DNA from: Asterias rubens | Lineage: Eukaryota > Echinodermata > Asteroidea > Forcipulatida > Asteriidae | Assembly: GCF_902459465.1 (NCBI RefSeq) | Contig: NC_047066.1 | Span: forward strand, 4,314,377-4,378,376 | Direction of reading: 5' to 3' | DNA length: 64,000 nt | In this document: positions 13,735 to 26,309 of the stretch, piece after piece | Layout of the letters: every line of letters starts with the position of its first letter | Numbering within the stretch: position 1 is the stretch's first letter | Position numbers and translations under genes: made by a program | Notes under the pieces: generated by a model | Databases searched by the model: none | Told to the model about the DNA's origin: nothing | Seen by the model: only the letters and a program-made list of their open reading frames with translations

Positions 13735-16700
13735 ATGTCCGGGGAAGCGGGTACGACTGGGACAAGTACCCGGGCGTCTGCCGCGGCGAGCGGGCCAACC
13801 TCGGCGGTGAAAATACGAGGCTCGCCCAGCAAGTACGTCAAGCTGAACGTCGGTGGTGCGCTGTTTTACACGACCATCGACACACTCACAAAACAAGACA
13901 ACATGCTTAGGGCAATGTTTAGTGGACGGATGGAAGTGCTTACTGATTCAGAAGGTAGGTTTAGAGAAAGATAATAAAGAGAGAATAATCACTTATTTAA
14001 ATTATAAATAAATAAGAAGTAGCCTATCTATTTTAATTTTACTTCCCCCACCACACAAAAAGCCGCACATCAAAAAATGGAGATTATTATTTATATTGAT
14101 AATGACATTAACACATTTTTGTTTGTGCAGTAACAAAAAAAGTGTTTACCTCCATTGTTTTGTAAATTGAAATATGGAGGTTTAAAAAGAAATACTTATT
14201 ATAAAATACAAAAACCCAATAATGATGTACTCAAGTCAACGCAGTCAGTATACTTGCAATAATCATAACCCTCCTCCTCGGACTGTCAGGAGGATGGAGA
14301 GTTTCGATGGATAACTTTCCGTATGGCGCCACCACTTTTTCACTCATTTTTACAAAAAGGGATATCTCATTGAGGTAAATAAGATACTATATTATTTCAT
14401 ATCGAATGAAAAAGTGGTGGCGCCATACGGAAACTTTTCCGTTTCGATTATTGCAATTACACCGACTCCGCCGTCGGCAGGAGGGTTACGTTATCGCTAC
14501 TAGTACAGGGAATGACTCCAAATTTGTTTTGTAAAGTGTACGTAGATTGTTTTGTAAATTACCTTTAAAGCTAAACCATTTTCATGTTCTGTTTCTCAAC
14601 TCTATATTTTATAGTGCAGACCAGTTAATTATAATTTCTTACCATTTCCCCTATGTATTTATCATTTTTATGTGTCATAGCTTCTATTTAAGGCCTATGT
14701 TTAGCTAAATTTTAGTGAAACACAACACTGATCGCTGACCATTGGGAGGATGGAGGGTAACGACTATTGAAACTAGAGAAGATAAACTATTGGGTAGTTT
14801 GGTTATTAACAGTCATTACCAACTCATTGATGACGTTATCACAGTTGTATTTTGTCTTGTGTGTTTATTGGAATCTACATGAATAGCGTTTCGTGCAGTG
14901 TGTGCGGCAGAATCTTGTAAACCTTTATTAGGTGCGTTCGTTTAGCTTCCCTGGGTCGACCCCGGTGTGTGTCAGATTTTTTTCCCAGGACGAACGTGTG
15001 CAGATAATTACCCACGTTTGTCCTGGAAAAAAAAAACGCCGCACACCGGGGTCGACCCAGGGAAGCTAAACGAACGCACCAATTATTATAAGGTGCTACA
15101 AGTCGGTATCATAATTCAAAAATTATCTCAAAAACCTGTCTTAAATGTTTCTCTTTGTGCAAGTGCCTTGACGACCTTATTGGTAGTAGTCGGGCGCTGT
15201 GTAATACTCCGGTATTATTATTTATACTAGAACTGCAAAAATAAAAAGTAATTTTCCCCCTAAATTTTTCAGGCTGGATCCTCATAGATAGATGTGGTAA
15301 ACACTTCAACATAATTCTCAACTACCTCAGGGATGGCCAGATACCGTTGCCAGAGTTACAGAGTGAAATTGAAGAGCTTCACAATGAAGCCAAGTATTAT
15401 TTGATACAAGGACTCGTAGACCAGTGTCAGAAGGTGCTAAAGAAAAAGCAAGATGAATATTTTCCAGTTTGTCGCATTCCTGTTATAACCTCACAGAGAG
15501 AGGCGCAGTTGCTTATAAGCAGTTCCTCTAAGGTGAGTTTGTACACACACAAAATTATTTCTGTTATAATTATTGTTGGTGGCCTGATGTTTCAAGGAGC
15601 CAACAGCAGGCCTGTGTGCTTCATTTTTGAAAGGGCGAGGGCACCAAGGCATTTTCTTCTTGGTAAATGACTCTTTGAGGAAATTTCTCCTGGAGCATTT
15701 CAATGGCAGCAAGGCAATGACCAAGGGGCATGGAGGGAATCACCTTCATTGCCTCCAAGAAGTATCAGGCTTACAACAGAGGAAATTGCCTCCAAGCTCC
15801 CTGGTCGTTGCCTTGGTGCCCCTTGAGATTATCTAACCATTAGAAACTTACATTTCCTTCACGGAAGTGCCCTTTGATCAATGACAAACTGCCTTGTCCT
15901 TAGTACAAGAATGAAGCAATGTCATTCAAGGCAACAGAGGCAATTGCCTCTTGAAGTGCTCCAGTAGACATTTTCATTTCCCCTTATTCGGGTGCTCTTT
16001 ACAATGGACAAATCTCCTTTAAGTTAAAAAAAATGTCATTAGAGCGGGAGATACTCTTTGAAATACCATTCACTCAAAAAAATCAATTTTTTAATGTTTG
16101 GGGCCAAAAATCTGACATAGCATCTTTAACTGGAGTGCAGAATGCGCAATAAACCCAGCTTGAGTGCAGATTTTTCTCTCAAATATTAAAAAAGTCTTCA
16201 GGGCCGAAGCCCTCTTTAGGTACAAGGGTATTTTTGCTTTCATTATTCTCTTGCAACTTCGATGACCAATCGAGTCCAAATGTTCACAAATTTGTTATTT
16301 TATACATGTGCTGAGATATTGGTCTTTGACAATTACCAAAGGTGTCCAGGGGTGGATTTCACAAAGAGTTAGGACTAGTCTTATCTCGAGTTAGGGCCAG
16401 TTACTCGTCCTAACTTAGAACTTTCCAGGCAATTTGTATATCTCCTAGGACTAGTCCTAAGTTAGGACTAGTCTTAACTCTTTGTGAAATCAACCCCTGT
16501 GCCTTTAATGAGAGGCAACATTGAATGGAAGGGGGGGGGGGGGGGGGGGCAGGGGCTCAACAAGATGTTGCCGGGATTGTAGGTACACTGTGATAAAAAT
16601 TTTTGTTTCAGTATCTAATATTCAATCATGACTACAGAAGCAGTTTTGAAATTTTGTTTCACTTCCTTGTATTTTCAGCCCATCGTAAAACTCCTGTACA

Positions 16701-18867
16701 ATAGACAAAACAACAAGTATTCTTACACAAGGTGAGTTAACTGTTCTCGTTGTTTTTTCTGGTTTGGTTTTAAAGGGTTGTTGTTTCTAAGTAGCTGAGT
16801 CATCAGAGTGTGGGTTGAAATCCCGTCCATGTCATTTGTAATAGATGTTAAATTTGCATCGGGGATAAAGAATATTAATTTTGGTTTTTACCCATACACC
16901 GATGTGTGTATTAGCACTGTATACTCAGTACTTTCCCCAAGTCCTGTGAAAACATTTTACAGGCATATAACTTAGGTGGGATTCAAACCCGGGACCCTTG
17001 CAATTCTAGAGCAGTGTTTTACCAACTATACTACCGAGATCGCCCGGTAGCTAAAGGCAGTTCGAATCCTATGTTTTGGCAGCGGGTACCGTAACGATAT
17101 AATAGATGTCAAATGCGGAACTAGGGGAAAACAAATAATGACAAGTAAAACTGCCTTTGAAAATGTTCACTGTAAACTAAGTAGAAACTTTAGTTGATAG
17201 TGTTATTATTTTAATCTATGAGGAAAAGGAATAAGAAAATACTATAAGGCATTGTTGTTTTTCATTTGAATGATAATATCTAACTGCGGCCTGTCTTACT
17301 GTGTAAAATCTTTTTACAAAAACAAACCAGATAAATCAGTTTCAATTTTACACTTTGTGGAAAGATTCTGCCGTCGGTTTCACGAAATGCTAGGATTAAT
17401 CCTATCTCAAGTTAGGACGAGTAACCCGTCCTAACTTAGGATGGGTTCAATGCGTCCTATGTCTTCGGATAGGGAACTTAACTCGTCCTAAGCACAATAC
17501 TAAGATTAATCCTAAGTTAGGATGAGTTTGGTGAAATCAACACAGGGTCTTTTTACATACATTATTGTACTGTACACATTTTTTAATTTAAAGTCCTGTG
17601 GTCTTTTGGTACTTTACCCCCGAGTTCAAGCCATGGAGGTAAACTAACTTGGTACATTTTTCTAAAAAAAACTCTAAACCACAAAGTGAGGACTAGTCTT
17701 AAAGGGAAGGTACACGTTTGATAATACTCATAACAAATATTAACTTAAAAAGTGACTTGGTAATGAGCATTGGAGAGCTGTTGGTAGTACACAACATTGT
17801 GAGAAACGACTCCCTCTGAAGTAGCATAGATTTTGAGAAAGAGGTAATTTCTCACTAAAATAATAAAAGACTTCTAGCCAGAAGTCTTTTATTCCTATCT
17901 GAAAGCACACAAATTCATCCAACAAGGGTGTTTTTTTGGTCATCATTTGTTCGCAACTTCGATGACCAATTGAGCTCAAATTTTCACAGGCTTATTGTTT
18001 TATGCTTATGTTGGGATACACCAAGTGAGAAGACTGGTCTTTGACAAGTACAAAACGTGTACCTTCCCTTTAAACATTATCATGTAAAAAAACTATTCCT
18101 AGTTTTAATTCATGTATTTTTTAATTGTTCCATTTCTACAGCAACTCTGACGACAACATACTAAAAAACATTGAGATGTTCGACAAGCTGTCTGTACGTT
18201 TCAACGGGCGCGTTATCTTCGTCAAGGACGTTATCGGTGGCAACGAGGAGATTTGCTGTTGGTCATTCTACGGACACTCAAGAAAAGTCGGAGAGATCAG
18301 CTGCACCTCCATCATGTATACCAGTGAGAAGAAGCAGACAAAGGTGAGTGGGTCAAAGGGCAAGAGGGGTCATATAGACTGTCAAAGCTTAAGAGGGGTT
18401 AGTTTGGCTCAGTGGTTTCTGTCCCTGTCTTTCACCTATGTGGACCCCGGTTTGATACACACAAGATTTTATAATGAAGATGGCTTTCTCCACTGATTTC
18501 ACAATGACTAGAATAAGTATTGTCGTCTTGTTATCGAATCACATTTTCTAGATTTGAACAAATGGTAATCATAAATGTTAAACCAATGTTTGTATGACAG
18601 AGATTTGCTTTTGCAAGATTGGTGTGTAGTAGTATGTTTTCCTGATCATCTTAACAATCCCTGATGCGTTTCTAATTCATTTCTCAATAGGTTGAGTTTC
18701 CCGAGGCTCGTATCTTAGAGGAGACGTTAAACATTCTACTGTACGAGAGACTGGATAGCCAAGACGCCGAGGCACTGCACAACATCGGCACCAAGCTGGG
18801 ATCCTTCGCAGCTGCAGCAGCCTGCCACAGCGACGAAGAGGATGACCATAGAGTCCGGAAGACATGA
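13735..18867 (+). CDS. KCTD13: BTB/POZ KCTD protein of the KCTD10/KCTD13/TNFAIP1 (BACURD) group
   Basis: Substrate adaptor of cullin-3 ubiquitin ligases; vertebrate members target RhoA and bind PCNA or Pol delta p50. Exons 13735-13954, 15273-15532, 16679-16731, 18142-18343 and 18691-18867 keep frame and give 303 residues (human members 313-329). A Ser/Thr/Ala/Gly-rich leader of ~33 residues precedes the BTB/T1 domain, which starts at [10 protein letters not shown] and runs through [22 protein letters not shown] and [14 protein letters not shown]. The KCTD C-terminal region has [30 protein letters not shown] and [24 protein letters not shown]. The protein stops at DDHRVRKT, short of the HVRRH...FKD tail of vertebrate members. 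It probably represents the single pre-duplication gene; KCTD13 is chosen for its neighbours KIF22 and PAGR1, and KCTD10 or TNFAIP1 would fit the sequence equally. Confidence 0.93.
14309..14443. mobile_element. Family D inverted-repeat element
   Basis: Inverted ends GGATAACTTTCCGTATGGCG then CCACCACTTTTTCA, centre GGATATCTCATTGAGGTAAA. Almost identical to the copy at 33409-33541, so recently active. It lies in KCTD intron 1. Confidence 0.85.
14933..15082. mobile_element. Family E foldback element
   Basis: Inverted ends GGTGCGTTCGTTTAGCTTCC, then GGTCGACCCCGG; the arms pair over about 60 bp each with a short loop. Relatives lie at 47899-48126 and 53519-53942. Confidence 0.85.
15585..16010. repeat. 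Family H repeat, long piece
   Basis: Contains GGGCACCAAGGCATTTTC, CATTGCCTCCAAGAAGTATC and AAGTGCCCTTTGATCAATG blocks typical of family H, partly duplicated in itself. It lies in KCTD intron 2. Confidence 0.5.
16075..16345. mobile_element. Family A element, decayed
   Basis: Carries the GGTCTTTGACAATTACCAAA end and the TCGATGACCAATCGAGTCC region, but lacks a clear left end. Confidence 0.5.
16352..16497. mobile_element. Family F inverted-repeat element
   Basis: Ends GATTTCACAAAGAGTTAGGA in inverted orientation; the body is made of repeated GTTAGGACTAGTCCTA words. Other copies are at 17374-17545, 56608-56700 and 59252-59408. A long G run follows at 16531-16549. Confidence 0.75.
16820..17060 (-). 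mobile_element. tRNA-derived SINE
   Basis: The minus strand begins GGGCGATCTCGGTAGTATAG TTGGT, an A-box-like start, with a B-box-like GGGTTTGAATCCC 40-50 bp on, then a non-tRNA body. This is a SINE head rather than a tRNA gene because the acceptor arms do not pair. A related fragment lies at 44180-44400. Confidence 0.6.
17374..17545. mobile_element. Family F inverted-repeat element
   Basis: CCGTCGGTTTCACGAAATGC at the left and GGTGAAATCAACAC at the right, with TTAGGATTAATCCTA subrepeats. KCTD intron 3. Confidence 0.7.
17698..18076. mobile_element. Family A2 TTAA element
   Basis: Same internal sequence as family A but with different ends, TTAAAGGGAAGGTACACGTT and complement. It carries an extra hairpin TAAAAGACTTCTAGCCAGAA. 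A second A2 copy is at 55022-55398. Confidence 0.8.
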
Positions 18868-18917
18868 GGAGGGCTCGGCTGCCGGAACAACTCAGAAAAA
18901 GAGTGAGCTGTTTCTGA

Positions 18918-19092
18918 TCTGGGCCCAATTTCATGGTGCTACTTGAGTAGAAAATCTTGTGTAGTAGTTATCTGCTAAGCAGAAATGAGCAGGATACCAG
19001 TCACAAATTGTACATGTGACATGGTAGTGCAGCTGGTAATTTATTTCTGGTAAGCATAATTTTGTTTAAGCAGCTCCATGAAATTTGGCCCC
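18918..19092. mobile_element. Family B foldback, short form
   Basis: GGGCCCAATTTCATGGTGCT at the left and AGCAGCTCCATGAAATTTGG at the right, with GCTAAGCAGAAATGAGCAG inside. It lies just after the KCTD stop, probably within its 3' UTR. Confidence 0.7.
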
Positions 19093-20528
19093 GGGAACGT
19101 TCTTGAGGATACAGTTCCTACATTAATTCCAAACTAATTACACATTGTATTCTTAATGTTGTATTGAGATGATGCTTTGTACGGCAATGCTTTTTATATT
19201 TTATACTCGACACCGACGTTGGATGGGAGCTGTTTTCTTTTGTAAGTATAGACCCAAAACATAGATAGAAAACATGGCGACCATTTTTTATCAGTTATGG
19301 GGTCACGTCATTTTCAAAAAGGTACGGTGCATATTGGTGGATATTGCATCAACATAAAAGTTTGCCTCCGAAACAAAGGCAACAGTAGGTTACAAATCAT
19401 TAACAGTGTAGTGTATAGATTTGTGTACCTCTTTATTAGATGCATTCTATATATGCGAGAAATAATTTAATGGCCGGACTTTTTATTCTGGCAGAGGCCA
19501 TCTTTATATTATTCCATATTGGAATTTATATCAAAGTCCACAATGCAGTATCATAATTTTCTCCTACTTTAAGTCACAGAATATATAACAACGAAAAAGT
19601 TAAAGATTTGTTTTCATGGTGCCGGATTGATGTGAGATTTTTGTTACAATGCGCTGCATTGGTAATCTAGAAGTGTAATCTATCAGCTTGAAAGTGGACT
19701 AGAATTTCCTCCTTGTGAGAGGGCAAGAACATTTCATCGTTTTCATTTGGCACTTTCATTGGAAACACACTTAAAGTCTGTGGGAATCTGTTGAAGGGGC
19801 GCCAAGGCCAAACCAGGGCAAACACCCATGTTTGAAAGATTTGTCTGTAGGATCAAGTTTGAAGGAATGTAAACCAGTAATCTCTAAGGATTAAAACTAA
19901 TCAATTCGTTTTGAAGGGGTAATGTTGCCATAACACTGAAGAAGAAAAATGACATCCCAATTCCTGACATAACTTACAACAACTTAAAACGTCAATGTTT
20001 TTTAAACACTTGATCCTTTCATAAATGGATATTGATAACACATAATGTAATTTTTTTCTAAAAAGAAACTGGGGAATTTGTTTTAATTGCACAACTGCAT
20101 TTTGTCATTTGTGTGATCTGTGTTTTTAGTGAAATGTCATTCTTGTTGTATGTACATTTAGTTCACCTCTGGAAGTAGATAATGCACTCTGTTTTGATTT
20201 CCTTGTTGTGTTGTATTTTGTACGATATTGTTTCAAAGATGCTTTGTTGTACTCGTGGGTCATTGAAACTATTGAGGAAAAGCCACGTTGGCGTTTGGTT
20301 TTCGGTTTAACTGTGAAACACCATTCAAGGAAAAAGATACCCATGTTCAGGAAACATTTCTGAGAACTGAAATGTAAATTATAGTTATGTTTTGTATACA
20401 CATAATACTGTCACCACTTTATTTGGCCATCTTTGTCAGGTTCTCTCTGTTCGTTAATGTTTACAGTGTTGTTAATCAAGTTTTGGTCAGACTATATTTC
20501 AGCCTCAGTTTGAGGCATAGATTTGTAT
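19093..20528 (+). other. Probable KCTD 3' UTR, little else seen
   Basis: Mostly unique A/T-rich sequence with a family H piece at about 19690-19850. No exon is recognised. The long uninterrupted unique stretch after the stop fits a 3' UTR, but no polyA signal is close. Confidence 0.35.
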
Positions 20529-20762
20529 CATAGAGTTATATATAACAACTAGAGGGCGCACTGGTGATGCTTCTTGCACAAACGCGACGGGACCGCGAGA
20601 AAACACGCGCACCATTCTGCACGCGCGTTGAATATGAAGTTCACGTTGGAGTTTATGTTTATTGAACGCTGACGCAATCCTGTTTGTTCAACTTACAAAA
20701 TGGCCGCACAAACACACGCGTATATAGGCCAGTGCGCCCTCTAGTTCTTATAACTCTATGAC
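20529..20762. mobile_element. Inverted-repeat element, family O
   Basis: Ends TCATAGAGTTATATATAACA ACTAGAGGGCGCACTGG-like, inverted at the right (CCAGTGCGCCCTCTAG). The GC-rich centre contains ACACGCGCACC and GCACGCGCGTTG. Confidence 0.8.
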
Positions 20763-20889
20763 TGTGTTGTTAATCAAATTTGGGCCAGACTATATTTCAG
20801 CCTCAGTTTGCAAGTAAAACAAAATGGCTACGCTGTTGATCTTTGATAGGAATTACATTTAAATACAAGCCTGCTATTTCACTGCTGTA

Positions 20890-21186
20890 AGGGCAAGGCA
20901 GTGGTTACTCGGTGAAGGGCTCATCTATGAGAAAAATGTTAATTTCTACTTGAATATTTCAAAGGAGCACCAAGGCAGTGACTAGGAGCACGGATGCAAT
21001 TGCCCCTGTTGCCTCCTTGAAGTATCAGGGCCCAATTTCTTACAGGTGCTTGTAAAGCTCAACAGCTTTCTGCTTAGCGGAAATGAGCGGAATACCACTC
21101 ACGAACTGTACATGTGACATGGTAGTTTGGCTGGTAACCTTGTTTGGGTAGCATACATTTTTTGTGCTTCTATGAAATTGGGCCCA
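20890..21186. repeat. Family H piece followed by short family B copy
   Basis: 20890-21030 has GGAGCACCAAGGCAGTG and TGCCTCCTTGAAGTATCAGG (family H). 21031-21186 has the B ends GGGCCCAATTTCTTACAGG and CTTCTATGAAATTGGGCCC. Confidence 0.6.
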
Positions 21187-21741
21187 GGCCTGTACATGTG
21201 TATGTGGAATTGTCGAGGATAACACAAACAAGCTAGAAAAAGGTTATATTGTATCCAACATTTCTTAAAACTCTAACTCTAAGATTTGTCCATTGTCAAA
21301 CTATTGTCAGATTACCTTAATCAGCTCTGTCATGCTCCACTTAATGGTCGTTCATGCTGTAGTTGAAAGTGGAAGTGTTTAATTTTGCCTCAGTAAGCTC
21401 CAGGAAGTCACTGAGAGTGAATGCCCTTGGTGTGGTTGTCTAGGCATAAACAAGTTGTTGTTTGTTGGGCTGCTTTGACAAGTATCTGGGAAAAACAGCA
21501 AGTGATGACACATGACAGGTGCAGAGATGTTTTTGAAGAGGGTCTGAGTTTTTTTAATGAGTCTGAACCACTTGTCCACACTCCAATGTTTGTTTTATTT
21601 TTTCTGTACAATAATTCAAATTCATCTCTCCTGACATTTCACCATATAATAATATCATTGAACTCCGACATAACTCAGGCTTGTTATTTGACCCTGGGAA
21701 CAACCGTAAGGATAATCTTATTCAGTACAACTGAATACACA

Positions 21742-22160
21742 CCAGGGGCCAATTTCATAGAGCTGCTTAAGCACAAAATTTGAAAATAGCTTGCTTATTT
21801 TACCAAGTTATTTGCCAAAATCCCATGTTTTATACATTGCTTGTGACTAGTATTTAGCTGCTGTTTACTTAGCATAACAATAGACCAAACCATTAAGCTC
21901 CACCCCATTGCGTATTGACCAATCACAACGCAACGAAGATCCGACACTAAGGTCGGACATGCATGCGCATATCTTGGCGCGCGCGGCAGAGTTGTGCAGA
22001 AAGGCATTGGAGAGCCCCACGTGTTTTTGCTCACACGTGCGTCGTGGGCGGAGCCTACTGGATTGGTCTATTGACTGGAGTCTTGGCCGGGAGTCTTGGC
22101 AAGGGTTTGTTTAGCTTAAGCAAATTCTTTGCTTAAGCAGTTCTATGAAATTGGGCCCCT
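21742..22160. mobile_element. Family B foldback with nested family C element
   Basis: The outer ends, GGGGCCAATTTCATAGAGCT and AGTTCTATGAAATTGGGCCC, belong to family B. The centre at about 21885-22073 is a family C element with its CATTAAGCTCCACCCC ends. Confidence 0.8.
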
Positions 22161-22307
22161 GTTCACACTTGCTTTTCCTACCACTTGAGAATTCCCTCCT
22201 TTCCATCCTGACGGCGCCTGTGAATGGTTTTAAATCAGATTCAGAACACCTTTACAAATGATGTGTAATTATTAATTATTTATTATTATTATTATTATAC
22301 ACCGAGT

Positions 22308-22474
22308 TTATCTATAGATGGATTGCACATGACTTCATTGACCACTATTCTTGATGAAATGTGCACGCGTGAAAGGCTATCAGTGGCTGACAGTTGTGCA
22401 CAGCGTACTTTTTCCATTGTTTTTCAACAAATACGGCAGTCGATTACACTATGTGCAATCCATCTATAGAGAAA
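22308..22474. mobile_element. Inverted-repeat element, family N
   Basis: Inverted ends TCTATAGATGGATTGCACAT. Preceded by an ATT microsatellite (22270-22300). A relic of the left end recurs near 47307-47340. Confidence 0.75.
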
Positions 22475-23264
22475 GGACCACTATATCTACCCTATGTACT
22501 GACACCACAAGAGGCTTCGGTCTGGCCATAATGTGCCATTTTGGGAGTCAAATTACATGCAAAGGTATGGTAAGAATCAAACTGCAGACGTGTAGCTTAA
22601 AAATGCGAAATGCACAGTAAACATATTTAAAAACTGACTCCCAAAATTGCACTACCAAAATATTTGTTCGGGATGAGGACGTCGGTTGAGTTGGGTCAAT
22701 AAGCTTAACAGGGTATAAAATAAAAAATGTACAGATTTACAAATAAAAGTAGGAAGACAAATACAGCAAAATTGGGTTAAATAGCTTGGAAAAAAATTTG
22801 CTTGTACATGTAGGACAGCCCTCGTACTCATTACAATTTTCCAACTTTTTTCCAAAGCTAAATACCATGCCTGAGCGGCTAATTTAGGCAGGGTCATTGT
22901 GTTTTGCTTCCTCAAATGCTTGGGGGTGGGGGGGGGGGCTAATTTTTTACTGAAGTTACATGGGCTTGTGATTGTATGCTTATGTTGTTGTACATAACAT
23001 TATGGTTGTTCAATCTTTGTGAACTGTAATGGTTTTGTGTTTACTTTTTCTGAATTTCCAACCGTTTCACTCCAGAGTCAAATTTGTCTTAATTTATTTT
23101 TATGAGAGCACCGAGTATGCAGAACTGCATGTATATTCATGTAAAATATTGTATGGAAACAATAAATGGATACATTTTTCAAGAAAAGAAAACTTTGTGA
23201 CCTAAAGTATTTATTTTTAGGTTTTGTTTAGACTCTTTTTGACTGCGGACTGCACTAGTTAAAT
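22475..23264. other. No gene seen; possible KCTD 3' end
   Basis: Unique sequence with a G-rich run at 22922-22938. AATAAA at 23161-23166 follows a TGTA-rich stretch and could end a very long KCTD transcript, but this is speculative. Confidence 0.3.
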
Positions 23265-23645
23265 AATAATAATAATGGACACTTAATAAAGCGCCGGTAT
23301 CCGCAAAGGAACAACAAGCAATGAAAGTAGCAAACAGCAAAATAAGAAAATAAACTTAACAAAAAGCTTCTCTATGAAAATGAGTTTTTAAACTGTTCTT
23401 GAATGTGTTGAGTGATTTGGAGAGTTTTACAGTGTCCGGGAGGGAGTTCCAAAGCTTTGGTGCTGCACTCTGAAAACTTCTCTCCCCCCATACATGGTTA
23501 GTTGTTTTTTCCTGGAGGAGTTTGTGTTTTGTAGACCGTAAGCCACAATGTCCTGGGGTGTATATCTGCACAAGATCACTTAAATATGCTGGGGCATCAC
23601 CTTGCAAGATCTTGAAAATGATGAGGCACAGTTTATATTTAACCC
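23265..23645 (-). mobile_element. LINE reverse-transcriptase C-terminal fragment
   Basis: The minus-strand frame reads GDAPAYLSDLVQIY, then WGERSFQSAAPKLWNSLPDTVK and FKNSLKTHF, the usual end of CR1/L2-type LINE ORF2. The 3' side (left) has AATAATAATAATGG, a microsatellite tail. 5'-truncated and non-functional. Confidence 0.85.
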
Positions 23646-24116
23646 TTAAAGGCAGTGGACACTATTGGTAATTACTCAAAATAATTTTAATATAGACCTC
23701 AGATTTAGAATTTGAGGTCTCGAAATCAAGCATCTAAAAGCACTAACTTTGTGTGACAAGGGTTTTTTTTCTTTCATTTTTATCTCGCAACTTTGACAAC
23801 CGATTGAGCTCAAATTGTCACAGGTTTGTTATTTTAAGCATATGTTGAGAAACACCAATTGAACTCAATTGTTTGTCGAAGTTGCGAGATAATAATGGAA
23901 GAAAAAAACACCCATGTCACACCAAGTTGTGTGCTTTCAGATGCTTGATTTCGGGACCTCAAAGTTACTTCTTTCTCGAAAACTACATTACTTAAGAGGG
24001 AGCCGTTTCTCACAATGTTTTATACTATCAACAGCTCTCCATTGCTTGTTACCAAGTAATTTTTTTATGCTGACAATTATTTTGAATAATCACCAAAAGT
24101 GTCCACTGCCTTTAAT
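23646..24116. mobile_element. Two family A halves joined head to head
   Basis: 23646-23868 is the left half in forward orientation. 23870-24116 is another copy in reverse orientation that ends in CACTGCCTTTAA. The junction falls inside AACACCAATTGAACTCAATTG. It is either a rearranged element or two nested copies. Confidence 0.7.
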
Positions 24117-24267
24117 CATTATTGTTCTTCTTACCAAGAGTGGCTTTAATTTAGTCTTGTTTGAAACGAACTTGCACAAAATTATGTTTCAAAGTTTTTT
24201 GGGTTTTTTACTTACTATAATGGTGATGGATTCACTCCGCACTGATGCTACAATGGAAGCTCAGTAC

Positions 24268-24490
24268 CCGACTCTTAAGACCTATTTACACGACCGCAAT
24301 TTAATCGGGGTCCCTTGCTTAATTTTAGCATGGTTGTAAAATATCTAGCAATGTTTGACAAGATTTTGCAAGTGAACTTGGACAGTAGATTTCTTTTTCT
24401 TTCACACATGGTACATTTAGTAAAATTTTACAACCATGCTACAATTTAGCAAGGGACTCTTGCTTAATTGCTCTCGTGTGACGAGCTTTT
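24268..24490. mobile_element. Foldback element, family Q
   Basis: Inverted arms share CGCAATTTAATCGGGGTCCC TTGC-like and TAGCATGGTTGTAAAAT. A weaker relative (GGCCTTGTCACATAGCAACT ends) is at 61788-61930. Confidence 0.7.
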
Positions 24491-25149
24491 TAGACAATGT
24501 GACTAACAAACATACATGTGCAGTCGTGCATACATGGCCAAGTGTTATGTTTACTCAAGTGATTGCGTGAGAGCTAGTTGTGGAATGTTTGTCTGACATA
24601 CAGGTTTTGTTAGCAAAAGTGACGTTAGTGTGGAGTCAAAAACACCTGCCGTCATCAACAACATTTTGGGAGTAAAAATTAATGAAAACAAACCACATAA
24701 GGTATGTTTAATTTAATGCTGGTTATCATACAACTATTAAAATCATTTCATAGTAAAAAAGTTGCACATAGGGAATTAAGTATTAATTACTATGAGCTAT
24801 ATAAATCTAAAGTTATTTATTGTTTTGGTCAAATACTTGATTATTAATAGTCTAAACATCATTTAAGTATTTTTGACAAGATACTGGTCACATCCATTAA
24901 ACTATATAAAAGTTTGTTTATATTTTAAAAATACAATTTCACCACTTTTTATCATTTTTAACTTGATTTTTAACTCTAAGTTACAAAATTCACTTTTGGA
25001 GTATTAAGTAAATAATCATATCTTCAAATCTGTTTTAATTATTAAAAATACACTTACTTGATATAAGTACATCACTACCATTAAAATGTTGTTATAAATT
25101 TGTCATACAAAAATCAAGACAGTTTCTTATAGAATTAACGCTCACATAA
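24491..25149. other. No gene or repeat recognised
   Basis: A/T-rich unique-looking sequence with no long open frame or splice-bounded exon that I can support. Confidence 0.4.
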
Positions 25150-25492
25150 TAATAATACATGTACTACTAATAATCGGTTTTTATGTAGCGCTTTATACAC
25201 CATGTCTCAAAGCACTTCCAACATTATTACCCTGATCACTGGGCCATTTTATTCCTTAAACCATCTCAGCTCCCTGGGGAGTATACAGCCTGTGCCGCTA
25301 AATATGTAACGCGCTAAAGCTAAACCAAACACAAGAACCATCTCTACCCATTTACCCCTGGGTGGAGTGAAGCAATTTTAGTAAAGTGTCTTGCTCAGTG
25401 TTATCACCGGGATTTGAACCCACACTCTGCTGAACAGAAACACCAGAGCTTGAGTTCGGTACTCTTATTCGCTCGGCCATGACACCACATAT
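25150..25492 (-). mobile_element. tRNA-derived SINE, near full length
   Basis: The minus strand begins with a tRNA-like head (A-box TGGCCGAGCGAATAAGAG; B-box region GGGTTCAAATCCCGGTG). A body follows with GAGCAAGACACTTTACT, CCACCCAGGGGTAAATGGG and CATGGTGTATAAAGCGCT, then an ATT-rich tail. A close copy is at 35935-36268. Confidence 0.8.
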
Positions 25493-26309
25493 CAAAGCAG
25501 GTATCTCATATTAAATTTATACTTAAGTACAGTGGTTTATTTTTAATCCTAGCCATGTCACTGCTCGAGTACCTCAAAGACCCTCAACACATTCTCCCAA
25601 GGTACCAACTGTTTAAAACGGCTACCTGGATGTTAAACTTGACACTTGGAAATAATATGTCACAAAGAAGATTTTTAAAAAGAATGTTCAAAAACGTTAA
25701 ATTAATATTATTTTTAAGATAATAAGACATGGTGAGGGAGAAAGAAAGACACTAACTTATGAGCTGCAATGTTGACATATGAGGGCGTTATGAGAACACT
25801 AAAGGAGCAACTAAGAGTTACACAGTACAGAAACGAAAATTAGAGTTGAACCTCTGCTCGCTCGGTGGAAAGAAGATTAGCTATGTTTGGGGCAACCCCA
25901 TGGGAATAATCTCTTAATGAGTTAAGTTGATTCTACCGCTGCGCCTAAAAACAAAATACTAAGTGTGCGCTAGAAACACCAATAAAAACACAGAAACCTA
26001 ATTTGCATTAGGCTTCACCAATAGAGACCATGTTTTGCCAAAGAGGGCTGGCAGCAGAAATGGACCTATATGCCACTAGTGGGCGAGACAAGTTTGATAC
26101 TATTAAGTAGAGTAATTTACTTTGGAAATAGTTCACAGTGAAATCTTTGGTATCACAATATCTTCTTTAATACAAGCTGCTTGTTTAATAGTAAAATCAA
26201 TATTTAATGTCTGTTAGCCCATTAAAACCATAGCACAAAAAAAAATGGATGTTACGTTTTAAAGGAATAGAATACACACTCTCTTTGGCTTCAACGTAAG
26301 AACCCAATA
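25493..26309. other. No gene recognised
   Basis: Unique-looking sequence. I find no exon with matching splice sites and no RNA gene. Confidence 0.4.

Noticed and set aside
23914-24339. 141-codon plus-strand ORF
   Set aside because: The frame runs through a family A element into family Q; related fragments recur in every family A copy, so it is repeat-derived.
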